Below are positions 1 through 6,980 of a stretch of 19,368 nucleotides of DNA, piece after piece. The DNA is taken from positions 1 to 19,368 of the forward strand of contig NZ_CAMLHX010000070.1 in NCBI RefSeq assembly GCF_946479965.1, in the 5' to 3' direction. The position numbers were made by a program, and so were the translations under genes. The notes below the pieces were generated by a model. It saw only the letters and a program-made list of their open reading frames with translations. It did not search any database and was not told the DNA's origin. Every line of letters begins with the position of its first letter. The first letter of the stretch is position 1. This DNA is from an uncultured Mucilaginibacter sp. (GTDB lineage: Bacteria > Bacteroidota > Bacteroidia > Sphingobacteriales > Sphingobacteriaceae).

Positions 1-837
1 GCTGAGATTAGCGTGGCCCAGCAGCTCTTTTATAGCATTCAGATCGGCCCCTTTATTGAGCAGGCTGGTTGCAAAAGTGTGCCTAAGCACATGCGGACTT
101 CTTTTGCTTTGGGTTGATATGTTAGATAAATATTGCTGCACTATCAAATAAATAAGCTTCGGATACACATCTGTCCCTTTATTTGTAACGATCAATGTTA
201 ATGATTTGTTACTAAAATTTTCACTTTTCTTTAAGTCGAGGTATTTTGTTAGTAAAAGCCGCAGTTCATGATTAAGCGGAATGATGCGCTGCTTGTTGCG
301 TTTGCCTAAAACCTTTACTGTGCCTTCATAATTATCAATGTCGCTTTCCTTAAGGCCCACCAGTTCGGCAAGCCGCATACCCGTTCCAAACAGCATTTCA
401 ATCACCAATTTATCGCGGGTGCCGGCAAAATCCTCGGTAAATACATCTGTACTGTTAAGCATTTGTGTAAGACGCGCGTCCTCTACCACAACCGGCAGAT
501 TTTTAGGCACTTTGGGCGTATATATTTTCGATGCGGGATTAATAGTTATCACCCCATCGGCCAGTAAAAATTTAAAGTATTTGCGAAGGGTAGCTATTTT
601 ACGGCTAATGGACCGCGCTGCAATCTCATTGCCCATCATATCGACCATCCAGTTGCGGATATCGTGCTGGGTTATTTGCTCGGGATGGGTTATAACAGGC
701 TCAGGCGGCGGTATAAGGTTGTCAGGATTATTTAAAAAGCCCATAAACTGGTCAAGGTCTGACCGGTAGGCTGATACGGTGTGCGGAGAGTACCGCTTTT
801 CGAACTGTATATATTGTATAAAACGCTCTAAAAACAT
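1..837 (-). CDS. XerC/XerD-type tyrosine recombinase, 3' end missing
   Basis: Site-specific tyrosine recombinase of the type that resolves chromosome dimers. Reading leftward from the ATG at 837, 279 codons are open to the window edge. An N-terminal SAM-like core-binding domain (about residues 1-110) is followed by the catalytic domain. Visible catalytic residues are Arg155 in FGTGMRLAEL, Lys179 in the beta hairpin, and His249/Arg252 in SPHVLRHTFAT; the LLGHANLS segment starts at about 272. The last His/Trp and the nucleophilic Tyr lie beyond base 1, roughly 15-20 residues away by family length. In Bacteroidota a Xer gene commonly sits next to rpsU, as here, so I read it as a housekeeping enzyme and not an element integrase. 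XerC and XerD cannot be told apart from this fragment. Confidence 0.9.
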   Translation of the reverse strand, partial: MFLERFIQYIQFEKRYSPHTVSAYRSDLDQFMGFLNNPDNLIPPPEPVITHPEQITQHDIRNWMVDMMGNEIAARSISRKIATLRKYFKFLLADGVITINPASKIYTPKVPKNLPVVVEDARLTQMLNSTDVFTEDFAGTRDKLVIEMLFGTGMRLAELVGLKESDIDNYEGTVKVLGKRNKQRIIPLNHELRLLLTKYLDLKKSENFSNKSLTLIVTNKGTDVYPKLIYLIVQQYLSNISTQSKRSPHVLRHTFATSLLNKGADLNAIKELLGHANLS

Positions 838-838
838 A

Positions 839-883
839 AAAACTATTTGCGCATCCGTATAGATTGAATGTACAAATAGTTTT
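839..883. repeat. Inverted repeat in the leader of the recombinase gene
   Basis: Perfect 11-base arms (AAAACTATTTG at 839-849 and CAAATAGTTTT at 873-883) enclose 23 bases. On the minus strand the hairpin ends one base before the ATG at 837, and its distal arm ends in a T-run. It could hide the start codon of the recombinase gene or attenuate read-through from rpsU. It is a sequence observation only. Confidence 0.5.
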
Positions 884-905
884 CTATATGTTTTCAGGAA
901 AACTG

Positions 906-928
906 AAAAATTCTTTTATCAAAAAGAA
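906..928 (-). terminator. Weak A/U hairpin after rpsU
   Basis: On the minus strand, right after the rpsU stop codon, a 7-base stem (911-917 pairing with 922-928, loop 918-921) is followed by a short T-run at 906-910. The stem contains only one G-C pair, so it would be a weak terminator and probably lets some transcription run into the recombinase gene. Confidence 0.3.
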
Positions 929-1123
929 CTATACAGCTGTTTCCAGATTTAAGCCTTGTTTGTAAATGGCATGCTTAACCACGTGACGACGGGTCACTGA
1001 TTTTTTCTCGAATGCCTGGCGACTACGCAATTCGCGCAATACACCTGTTTTCTCAAATTTCTTTTTGAAGCGTTTTAATGCTTTATCTAAAGATTCGCCT
1101 TCTTTAACGTTGATGATGATCAT
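929..1123 (-). CDS. rpsU: Small ribosomal subunit protein bS21
   Basis: Ribosomal protein bS21, 64 residues, a component of the 30S platform near the 3' end of 16S rRNA. The sequence MIIINVKEGESLDKALKRFK, followed by KTGVLRELRSRQAFEKKSVTRR, is the conserved bS21 core, rich in basic residues. The ATG at 1123 is chosen over an in-frame start further upstream: it gives the normal family length, a perfect Shine-Dalgarno sequence lies 11 bases in front of it, and the longer form would begin upstream of the promoter. In Bacteroidota, bS21 with bS6 and bS18 is known to sequester the anti-Shine-Dalgarno tail, which makes the strong ribosome binding site of this gene a likely autoregulatory device. 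Confidence 0.97.
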   Translation of the reverse strand: MIIINVKEGESLDKALKRFKKKFEKTGVLRELRSRQAFEKKSVTRRHVVKHAIYKQGLNLETAV

Positions 1124-1134
1124 AATTCCCAAAT

Positions 1135-1144
1135 ACCTCCTTTC
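1135..1144 (-). promoter_or_regulatory. Perfect Shine-Dalgarno sequence of rpsU
   Basis: The minus strand reads GAAAGGAGGT, ten bases complementary to the conserved 3' end of Bacteroidota 16S rRNA, with 11 bases before the rpsU ATG. I noticed no comparable Shine-Dalgarno sequence at the other starts I examined. In Flavobacterium johnsoniae the rpsU Shine-Dalgarno is recognised mainly by ribosomes lacking bS21, giving feedback control; the same logic is inferred here. Confidence 0.85.
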
Positions 1145-1152
1145 AGGGACGC

Positions 1153-1183
1153 CAAAGATAAGTACAAAGTTTTGATTTTCAAA
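1153..1183 (-). promoter_or_regulatory. Promoter of rpsU
   Basis: Bacteroidota-type promoter on the minus strand: TTTG at 1183-1180, a 19-base spacer, then TATCTTTG at 1160-1153. Transcription would start near 1148, so the leader is about 25 bases and begins almost at the Shine-Dalgarno sequence. Confidence 0.6.
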
Positions 1184-1321
1184 TACATTTTTTGTAAAGG
1201 AAAGCAAGGGTGTTTTGACGAACATTTAAGGGGCTGCTATGTTCAAAATAGCTATATTTAACCTGCTGTTAACCGGCCTTGATTCAAATGTCAACAAATC
1301 CCCAACTCCGCAAGAAACGGG

Positions 1322-1352
1322 TTTCACAGCGTTTTGTAAGCCGTTAAATTTG
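1322..1352 (+). promoter_or_regulatory. Candidate promoter of the AraC-methyltransferase gene
   Basis: TAAATTTG at 1345-1352 matches the TAnnTTTG element exactly. The upstream element at the expected 19-base distance is only TTTC (1322-1325). The leader would be about 10 bases before the ATG at 1367. Confidence 0.4.
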
Positions 1353-1366
1353 TATCAGTAAATGTT

Positions 1367-2224
1367 ATGATGATGGAAGCGCAAAACGAAATTGACTATA
1401 AAAGAATAGCAGAGGCCATTGAATTTTTAAGACTGAACCATAAACTGCAACCCACGCTAGAGCAGGCGGCAGAACACGTAAACCTCAGCCCCTTTCATTT
1501 CCAGCGGATGTTTAAGGATTGGGCCGGGGTAACGCCCAAGCAGTTTCTGCAATACCTTAGTATTGAATACGCCAAATCTATCCTTAAGGAAAAACAGGCT
1601 TCGCTTTTTGACGCAGCTTTTGAAACCGGCCTATCAGGCACAGGGCGCCTGCACGATCTGTTTATTAAAGTGGAGGGTATGACGCCCGGCGAATACAAAA
1701 ATGGCGGCGAGCAACTCAGCATCAACTATAGCTTTGCAGAAAGTCCTTTTGGGCCGGTGTTGGTGGCCTCAACAGGTAAAGGTATTTGTTACATGGCTTT
1801 TACCGATGAGGGTAATGACGAGGCCTTCTCACATTTACAGCGGGCATTCCCCAATGCCCGGTTTAACTTGTTTTTAGACCGCATACAGCAAAATGCCATC
1901 TTCATTTTTACGCAGGACTGGAGCAAACTAGACCAGATAAAGCTGCATCTAAAAGGCACGCCTTTTCAGCTGAAAGTATGGGAAAGCTTGCTTAAGGTGC
2001 CAATGGGTGGGCTGGTAACTTATGGCGGTTTAGCGGGCAAATTACAAAGCCCCAACGCCAGTCGGGCTGTGGGTTCTGCGGTGGGTGATAATCCTGTTGC
2101 TTTCCTTATTCCTTGCCACCGGGTTATCCGCTCAACGGGCGAGATCGGGCAGTACCATTGGGGCAGCGGGCGCAAAAACGCGATGATAGGCTGGGAGGCA
2201 TCTAAGGCATTTGGAGCCGTTTGA
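1367..2224 (+). CDS. AraC-type regulator fused to O6-methylguanine-DNA methyltransferase (Ada-like)
   Basis: Two-domain DNA alkylation response protein of 285 residues. Residues about 14-110 form an AraC-type double helix-turn-helix (NLSPFHFQRMFKDWAGVTPK, and the second part ending in EGMTPGEY). Residues about 120-280 form an Ogt/MGMT domain, with the acceptor Cys250 in IPCHRVIRSTGEIG; it transfers the methyl group from O6-methylguanine to itself in a suicide reaction. E. coli Ada has the same two parts preceded by a zinc-binding phosphotriester repair domain, which is absent here but encoded separately at 2493. Three consecutive ATG codons begin at 1367; the first is used by convention. The protein probably regulates the downstream repair genes, but how it would sense damage without the fused zinc domain is not clear from sequence. 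Confidence 0.93.
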   Translation: MMMEAQNEIDYKRIAEAIEFLRLNHKLQPTLEQAAEHVNLSPFHFQRMFKDWAGVTPKQFLQYLSIEYAKSILKEKQASLFDAAFETGLSGTGRLHDLFIKVEGMTPGEYKNGGEQLSINYSFAESPFGPVLVASTGKGICYMAFTDEGNDEAFSHLQRAFPNARFNLFLDRIQQNAIFIFTQDWSKLDQIKLHLKGTPFQLKVWESLLKVPMGGLVTYGGLAGKLQSPNASRAVGSAVGDNPVAFLIPCHRVIRSTGEIGQYHWGSGRKNAMIGWEASKAFGAV

Positions 2225-2246
2225 GCGATAAACCACTACAGCAGGG

Positions 2247-2446
2247 TGTTGCAAAAAATATAAGCAACAAATGCAACACTTGCAACAGCTATTTTCCATA
2301 AAAAACTCAATTACAGATATTTACCATTTTTGTACGCAACACTTTGCAACAGACTTATTCGTCAGGAAATTTAGCTGTAAATTAATATTAAATTAATCAT
2401 TATCAGCGAATTGGAGAATACCCATTTTTTGTAAGAGCCTGCAACA
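2247..2446. repeat. Cluster of seven GCAACA motifs (possible operator array)
   Basis: The gap between the Ada-like gene and the next repair gene holds seven copies of GCAACA, usually preceded by T: inverted at 2247-2253, direct near 2264, 2272, 2281, 2336, 2345 and 2440. Two composite copies are nearly identical: TGCAACACTTGCAACAG (2272-2288) and CGCAACACTTTGCAACAG (2335-2352). The E. coli Ada box also contains GCAA, so this may be the operator region for the AraC domain. The assignment is inference. Confidence 0.4.
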
Positions 2447-2480
2447 GTTAGCTACATCTTTTACCGAATAATTATGAATA

Positions 2481-2488
2481 TAAATTTG
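2481..2488 (+). promoter_or_regulatory. -7 element of the Ada-zinc/alkB operon
   Basis: TAAATTTG matches TAnnTTTG. The -33 element is weak (a T-run at 2459-2462, 18 bases upstream). Transcription would start at about 2492-2494, practically on the GTG at 2493, so the transcript may be leaderless. Confidence 0.4.
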
Positions 2489-2492
2489 ACCC

Positions 2493-2762
2493 GTGATTAC
2501 CCACATTAGCCTTGGCAACAAACCACTCGCCCGCAGTCGCGCTTTATATAAACTTATCGCCGCAGGCGAAATAAAATTAGTGGGTAATAAAAAGTTGAAA
2601 ATATACGGCAAACTCAATTGTGCCTCAGGCAAACGCATGAAGGTAGAAAACCGCATATTTTTTAAAAACGAAGAAGAAGCTATATCTAATAACTACCGGC
2701 CATGCGGCCATTGCCTGGCAGCCGAATATAAAATATGGAAAACAAACAATGGAACTATTTAA
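2493..2762 (+). CDS. Stand-alone Ada-type zinc-binding domain protein
   Basis: Small protein of 89 residues resembling the N-terminal zinc domain of Ada, which in E. coli repairs methyl phosphotriesters. Seen: the KLKIYGKLNCASGKR segment and the C-terminal NYRPCGHC segment, giving Cys43, Cys71 and Cys74. Where E. coli Ada has the acceptor and zinc ligand Cys38 this protein has Gly39, so only three of four ligands remain and methyl transfer by that residue is impossible. The GTG at 2493 is the only usable start, because an in-frame stop lies two codons upstream. The 3' end overlaps alkB by 14 bases, which implies co-translation. It may act as a DNA-binding partner for AlkB or for the Ada-like protein upstream; that role is inferred from context. 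Confidence 0.8.
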   Translation: MITHISLGNKPLARSRALYKLIAAGEIKLVGNKKLKIYGKLNCASGKRMKVENRIFFKNEEEAISNNYRPCGHCLAAEYKIWKTNNGTI

Positions 2763-3354
2763 ATACGATGAAACGATCAATCTCCTACCCTACGGCGGCG
2801 AGGTTATATATTATGGTAAAGTAATGGAAACTGCCAAAGCTGACCATTATCTTGATGTATTGTTAAACACAATCGAGTGGAAAAACGATGAAGCGGTAAT
2901 ATTCGGCAGGCATATCATCACCAAACGAAAAGTGGCCTGGTATGCCGATAATGATTACAGCTACACCTACTCTAACACTACCAAGCATGCTTTACCGTGG
3001 ACCAAGGAGTTATTAGAATTCAAAACTTTAACTGAGGAATTAACCGGTCATCAATTTAATTCCTGCCTGCTTAACCTGTATCACAATGGCGATGAAGGCA
3101 TGGCCTGGCATAGCGATGATGAGAAGGCTTTGGGTAAAGACACAGCAATTGCCTCTTTAAGTTTCGGTGCGGAGCGGAAATTCGCGTTAAAACATCGCGA
3201 AAGCAAACATAAAGAAGAATTGATATTAGCGCATGGCAGCTTACTGATAATGAAAGGCGCTACCCAAAGCAACTGGCTGCATAGCCTGCCTAAATCAAAA
3301 AAGATAATAGCACCAAGAGTTAATCTTACTTTCAGAACAATGGTGCAGGGATAA
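2749..3354 (+). CDS. alkB: AlkB-type DNA dealkylation dioxygenase
   Basis: Fe(II)/2-oxoglutarate-dependent dioxygenase, 201 residues, which removes alkyl groups such as 1-methyladenine and 3-methylcytosine from DNA by oxidation. The iron-binding triad is visible as His121 and Asp123 in AWHSDDE and His178 in WLHSLPK. The 2-oxoglutarate-binding arginines Arg190 and Arg196 lie in PRVNLTFR, the RxxxxxR signature. NLYHNGDEGMAWHSDDE and SLSFGAERKF resemble the short AlkB/ALKBH2-ALKBH3 class. The start overlaps the previous gene by 14 bases. With the Ada-like protein upstream this forms an adaptive-response cluster covering O6-alkylguanine and N-alkyl base damage. Confidence 0.93.
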   Translation: MELFKYDETINLLPYGGEVIYYGKVMETAKADHYLDVLLNTIEWKNDEAVIFGRHIITKRKVAWYADNDYSYTYSNTTKHALPWTKELLEFKTLTEELTGHQFNSCLLNLYHNGDEGMAWHSDDEKALGKDTAIASLSFGAERKFALKHRESKHKEELILAHGSLLIMKGATQSNWLHSLPKSKKIIAPRVNLTFRTMVQG

Positions 3355-3527
3355 AATGGTTAGCGGCCTGCATCAAAAAAACCAACTAAAACGCTCGTTT
3401 TTAAGTATTATTATTCATTTATGCCCCTTGTAAAATTTATTAAATATTTAGGGTATTAAGCAGCCCTGCAACGAAATATTACCAATAATCCTCCGTTCCT
3501 GTTACTTAATTTAACTAAACAATACAC

Positions 3528-4205
3528 ATGAAAAAAAACCTTATCCTTGCTATTGCCGGTGTTCTGGCAGTGCAAATTTCTATGGCGCAAACACAAAAAG
3601 GAGCGCAAACGCTGGGCGGATCTTTTTACTATGCGCAGAGCACTAATAACTATTCTAGTGTCAACGGAATCAATCCTCAACCTAACATCCAAAAAAACAC
3701 CACATCTAATTTTAGCATCGGGCCTGCTTACAGTATTTTTGTGTCCGATAAAATTGAACTGGGCGGTTCATTACAGTATTCAACACAAACAAATAAGTCA
3801 ACCTATTCAGGTGCTTTTCCAAGCCCAGACTACAAGTCGGTATTCAATACATTCGGAGGGTCCCTATCGCTATTAAAATACTGTATGTTCGATAATAAAG
3901 TCGGCCTGCGTATGGGGCCGTACCTGAGCTATTTTAGTGGTAAAAACAAAACAACTACATCGGCTAACTCCGTTACTACTACCAATAACACTGAAGACTA
4001 TAACGCCAGGGCAAAGGTAGATGTGGTTTTTTATCCGTCAAAAACACTGGGATTAGCGGCCTCATTAGCTAACATTGGCTACTCCAAGTCTAAATCGCAT
4101 AATGTTGATAATCCTCAGCAAAGCTATTCAACCGAAACTTTCAACGCTAATTTAATAACCAACGGCGTACAATTGTCGGTATTTTACGTATTTGGTAACA
4201 AGTAG
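3528..4205 (+). CDS. Outer-membrane beta-barrel protein of unknown function
   Basis: Exported protein of 225 residues. Residues 1-20 (MKKNLILAIAGVLAVQISMA) form a clear signal peptide with cleavage probably before QTQKG. The rest alternates polar and hydrophobic residues in strand-like blocks rich in Ser, Thr, Asn and Tyr. It ends in a strand, GVQLSVFYVFGNK, in the manner of small outer-membrane beta barrels (OmpW/OmpA-barrel-like size, about 8 strands). No catalytic motif or plug domain is seen. The A-rich start region lacks a Shine-Dalgarno sequence. It stands alone: 173 bases separate it from alkB and about 210 from sucD, and no clear promoter of the TAnnTTTG form was found. The specific function is unknown. 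Confidence 0.75.
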   Translation: MKKNLILAIAGVLAVQISMAQTQKGAQTLGGSFYYAQSTNNYSSVNGINPQPNIQKNTTSNFSIGPAYSIFVSDKIELGGSLQYSTQTNKSTYSGAFPSPDYKSVFNTFGGSLSLLKYCMFDNKVGLRMGPYLSYFSGKNKTTTSANSVTTTNNTEDYNARAKVDVVFYPSKTLGLAASLANIGYSKSKSHNVDNPQQSYSTETFNANLITNGVQLSVFYVFGNK

Positions 4206-4364
4206 GGTGTGAAACATCTAATTGCTTACCTCCTTAAGAACCCGAAATGCCGGTAATTGAATGAATATCGCCCGTAAAGCCCGTTATATATTCTAAAATT
4301 ATAAAAACCGAACATAATTATTACAAATATTTATCACTTAAAAGCCTAATACGCCCAAATTTAG

Positions 4365-4395
4365 TTTGAGAATATGCCCAATAAACTTAGATTTG
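4365..4395 (+). promoter_or_regulatory. Promoter of sucD
   Basis: TTTG at 4365-4368, a 19-base spacer and TAGATTTG at 4388-4395 match the Bacteroidota consensus exactly. The predicted start near 4400 leaves a leader of about 16 bases. This placement excludes the in-frame TTG start at 4366, which lies inside the promoter. Confidence 0.65.
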
Positions 4396-4416
4396 CGCTA
4401 CAAAAATAAAAATTCA

Positions 4417-5295
4417 ATGAGTGTACTCGTAAATAAGGATTCTAAAGTTATTGTTCAGGGTTTTACAGGCAATGAAGGCACGTACCACGCGTCGCAAATG
4501 ATAGCTTACGGTACGCAGCTGGTTGGCGGGGTTACTCCGGGCAAAGGTGGTCAGACCCATCTTGACAGACCTGTGTTTAATACTGTTGCCGATGCTGTTA
4601 AACAAACCGGTGCTGATGTATCTATCATTTTTGTTCCACCTGCATTTGCTGCCGACGCAATAATGGAAGCTGCCGAAGCAGGTATAAAAGTGATAGTTTG
4701 TATTACTGAAGGTATCCCTACAAAGGATATGATACAGGTGAAAGAATATCTTGTAGGCAAAGATTCACGCTTAATTGGCCCTAACTGCCCTGGTATTATC
4801 ACTGCTGATGAAAGCAAGATTGGTATTATGCCGGGCTTTATCTTCAAAAAAGGTAATGTTGGTGTAGTTTCAAAATCGGGCACCTTAACTTACGAAGCTG
4901 TTGACCAGGTTGTAAAAGCCGGTTTGGGTATCACTACCGCTATTGGTATTGGTGGCGACCCGATAATAGGCACACCTACAAAAGAAGCTGTTGAATTGTT
5001 GATGAACGATCCTGATACGCACGGTATTATTATGATAGGCGAAATTGGCGGCGGCATGGAAGCTGAAGCTGCACGCTGGATAAAAGAGCATGGTACTAAA
5101 CCTGTGGTTGGCTTTATTGCAGGCCAGACCGCGCCTCCGGGACGCCGTATGGGCCACGCGGGTGCTATTGTTGGCGGTGCCGACGATACTGCTGCTGCAA
5201 AAATGAAGATCATGGCCGAGTGCGGTATCCGCGTAGTAGAATCGCCTGCCGAAATTGGCGCTGCTATGGCAGAAGAATTAGCTAAGCTTGCTTAA
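4417..5295 (+). CDS. sucD: Succinate-CoA ligase, alpha subunit
   Basis: Alpha subunit of succinyl-CoA synthetase, 292 residues, the TCA-cycle enzyme that makes ATP or GTP from succinyl-CoA together with the beta subunit SucC. The N-terminal CoA-binding Rossmann domain ([15 protein letters not shown], about residues 10-24) and the ligase domain are complete. The phosphorylated histidine is His247 in [13 protein letters not shown], and IGPNCPGI starts at 120. The ATG at 4417 gives normal family length; a longer reading from 4366 would begin in the promoter. sucC is not adjacent, which is common in Bacteroidota. The gene is monocistronic, with its own promoter and terminator. Confidence 0.97.
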   Translation: MSVLVNKDSKVIVQGFTGNEGTYHASQMIAYGTQLVGGVTPGKGGQTHLDRPVFNTVADAVKQTGADVSIIFVPPAFAADAIMEAAEAGIKVIVCITEGIPTKDMIQVKEYLVGKDSRLIGPNCPGIITADESKIGIMPGFIFKKGNVGVVSKSGTLTYEAVDQVVKAGLGITTAIGIGGDPIIGTPTKEAVELLMNDPDTHGIIMIGEIGGGMEAEAARWIKEHGTKPVVGFIAGQTAPPGRRMGHAGAIVGGADDTAAAKMKIMAECGIRVVESPAEIGAAMAEELAKLA

Positions 5296-5315
5296 TAAAA
5301 GCATTCGTAAAATAG

Positions 5316-5347
5316 AAAATCCCGGAGCGTTTGCTTCGGGATTTTTT
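5316..5347 (+). terminator. Rho-independent terminator of sucD
   Basis: AAAATCCCGGAGC (5316-5328) pairs with GCTTCGGGATTTT (5333-5345) around a GTTT loop, with one G-T wobble, and runs straight into a T-run (to 5348). It begins 20 bases after the sucD stop codon. Confidence 0.85.
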
Positions 5348-5366
5348 TATGTTGTGGCTAATTGTA

Positions 5367-5428
5367 ATTGCGAGGTACGAACCATGCATAGCCGCTTTTC
5401 TTCGTGCGATTGCTTCGTACCTCGCAAT
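5367..5428. repeat. REP-like palindromic element between sucD and gltX
   Basis: Perfect 15-base arms (ATTGCGAGGTACGAA at 5367-5381, reverse complement at 5414-5428) enclose 32 bases. The form resembles short dispersed palindromic repeats carrying ATTGCGAGG...CGAAGCAAT that occur in many bacterial genomes. It lies between convergent genes and ends 10 bases from the gltX stop, so it may also serve as the 3' end structure of the gltX transcript, although no T-run follows. Confidence 0.65.
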
Positions 5429-5438
5429 GACAACTTAA

Positions 5439-6941
5439 CTAATTACTAAACGCCGCTACCCCTACCTCAATCCGCCTAACAGTTTCGTCCTTACCTAATA
5501 AAGCAGCAATATCAAACACATGCGGACCGAACTTGCCGCCAACCAGCATAACACGGAATGGAAGCATCACGTCGCCGGGTTTTAAACCTTTGTCGGCTGC
5601 AAGGGCCTTAAATTGCTCTTCCATCACCGGGGCATCAATTGCAGCGCTTTGGTTTAATAAAGAAATAACCTCGTTAAAGAAATCGGTCTTCTCAGGCGTC
5701 CACTTCGGTTTTACGGCGTTAAGGTCGTATTCCGTAGGTATCTCAAAAAAGTATTTAGCCTGATCATAAAAATCTGTCAGCAAAGTACAGCGGTCCTTTA
5801 TCAGGTCGATAACAGTTAGCAGGTGGGCTTTATCATCTACAATAACGCCTTTACCTTCCAGTACTTTTTTAACTTCAGTATATAAGCGCTCTGCGCTTGA
5901 TTTCTTTATCCATTCCGCATTGAACCATTTGGCTTTTTCAAAATCAAACTTGGCCCCTGCCTTGCTGATGCGTTCCATAGAGAATTTCGCTATCAACTCA
6001 TCCAAAGTAAATAGCTCCTGACCACTGCCATCGTTCCAACCTAAAGTGGCTAACATATTTACAAAGGCTTCGGGCAAAAAGCCCATGCCATTATAGCCTG
6101 GGTCGCCTTGCCAATCCAGAGCAAACACCGGGAAACCCAGGCGCGCGCCATCGCGTTTGCTTAACTTGCCGTGTCCATCTGGTTTTAAAATTAAAGGCAA
6201 ATGTGCCCATTTAGGCATTGCATCTTTCCAGCCCAGGTATTTCCATAACAGCAAATGCACGGGGGCAGATGGCAGCCACTCCTCGCCGCGGAAAGCGTGC
6301 GATATCTTCATTAAATAATCATCAACTACAACCGCTAAATGGTAGGTAGGCATACCATCGGCTTTTAACAAAACCTTGTCGTCAACCTGGTTGGTATCAA
6401 AACTAACATTACCGCGTATCATGTCGTTAAAACTCACGGTCTCATCAGCAGGTATTTTTATGCGGATAACATGGGGCGTATGGGCATCCAGCAAGGCATC
6501 AACCTCGTGCTGTGGCAGCGAAAGTGAGTTGCGCAAACTATCGCGATAAACCTGTCCGTATTGAAAGTTGGGGATCTCCTTGCGGTTCTTATCCAGTTCT
6601 TCGGCAGTATCAAAAGCGTAATATGCATGGCCCTGCATCACCAGTTGCTCGGCATATTGGCGGTATAAGCTTTTACGCTCGCTTTGGCGGTAAGGCGCGT
6701 ATTGGCCGGGTTTAACCGGGCTTTCATCGGCTTCCAACCCGCACCATTTAAGGCATTCAATTATATATTGTTCAGCCCCCTCAACAAAGCGGGTTTGGTC
6801 TGTGTCTTCTATTCTTAATACAAAATCGCCGTTATTTTTTTTGGCGAAAAGATAATTAAACAGTGCAGTACGCACCCCTCCTAAATGTAAACCACCCGTA
6901 GGACTGGGTGCAAACCTTACTCTCACTTTTTTATCTGACAT
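5439..6941 (-). CDS. gltX: Glutamyl-tRNA synthetase
   Basis: Class I aminoacyl-tRNA synthetase, 500 residues, which charges tRNA-Glu in the cytoplasm. The HIGH-type signature is RFAPSPTGGLHLGGVRTALF near the N-terminus, and the KMSKS-type signature is KLSKRDGA in the middle. EDTDQTR is the usual GluRS motif, and the C-terminal anticodon-binding helical domain is complete. Length matches Bacteroidota GluRS. The ATG at 6941 is preceded by a promoter only 8 bases away, so the leader is just a few bases long. The gene stands alone, convergent with sucD and divergent from the sensor kinase gene. Whether it is discriminating for tRNA-Glu over tRNA-Gln cannot be judged here. Confidence 0.97.
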   Translation of the reverse strand: MSDKKVRVRFAPSPTGGLHLGGVRTALFNYLFAKKNNGDFVLRIEDTDQTRFVEGAEQYIIECLKWCGLEADESPVKPGQYAPYRQSERKSLYRQYAEQLVMQGHAYYAFDTAEELDKNRKEIPNFQYGQVYRDSLRNSLSLPQHEVDALLDAHTPHVIRIKIPADETVSFNDMIRGNVSFDTNQVDDKVLLKADGMPTYHLAVVVDDYLMKISHAFRGEEWLPSAPVHLLLWKYLGWKDAMPKWAHLPLILKPDGHGKLSKRDGARLGFPVFALDWQGDPGYNGMGFLPEAFVNMLATLGWNDGSGQELFTLDELIAKFSMERISKAGAKFDFEKAKWFNAEWIKKSSAERLYTEVKKVLEGKGVIVDDKAHLLTVIDLIKDRCTLLTDFYDQAKYFFEIPTEYDLNAVKPKWTPEKTDFFNEVISLLNQSAAIDAPVMEEQFKALAADKGLKPGDVMLPFRVMLVGGKFGPHVFDIAALLGKDETVRRIEVGVAAFSN

Positions 6942-6949
6942 ATGTGGCG

Positions 6950-6980
6950 CAAAGATAGTTTTTAGTCGGGAAGTGCAAAA
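6950..6980 (-). promoter_or_regulatory. Promoter of gltX
   Basis: Minus strand: TTTTG at 6980-6976, an 18-base spacer and TATCTTTG at 6957-6950. The last base of the element is 8 bases before the ATG at 6941, so transcription should start within about 5 bases of the start codon. Confidence 0.6.

Noticed and set aside
338..769. Open frame of 143 codons on the plus strand
   Set aside because: It is antisense to the Xer recombinase gene, whose catalytic motifs are intact on the minus strand; its product is low-complexity Ser/Arg/Ile-rich.
1..837. Recombinase as a sign of an integrated mobile element
   Set aside because: The neighbour is rpsU, a usual core partner of Xer genes in Bacteroidota, and no attachment-site repeats or element genes are present.
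1124..1225. Longer N-terminus of bS21
   Set aside because: It would begin upstream of the promoter and contain the Shine-Dalgarno; family length and the perfect Shine-Dalgarno support the ATG at 1123.
2225..2492. CRISPR-like array suggested by the repeated GCAACA motifs
   Set aside because: The repeats are only 6-8 bases, irregularly spaced and partly inverted, unlike CRISPR repeats.
3547..3876. Open frame of 109 codons inside the beta-barrel gene
   Set aside because: It is a shifted-frame shadow of the gene at 3528-4205, which has a signal peptide and beta-barrel pattern.
4366..4416. Upstream TTG start for sucD
   Set aside because: It lies inside an exact TTTG-19-TAGATTTG promoter, and the 17 extra residues are not part of the family.
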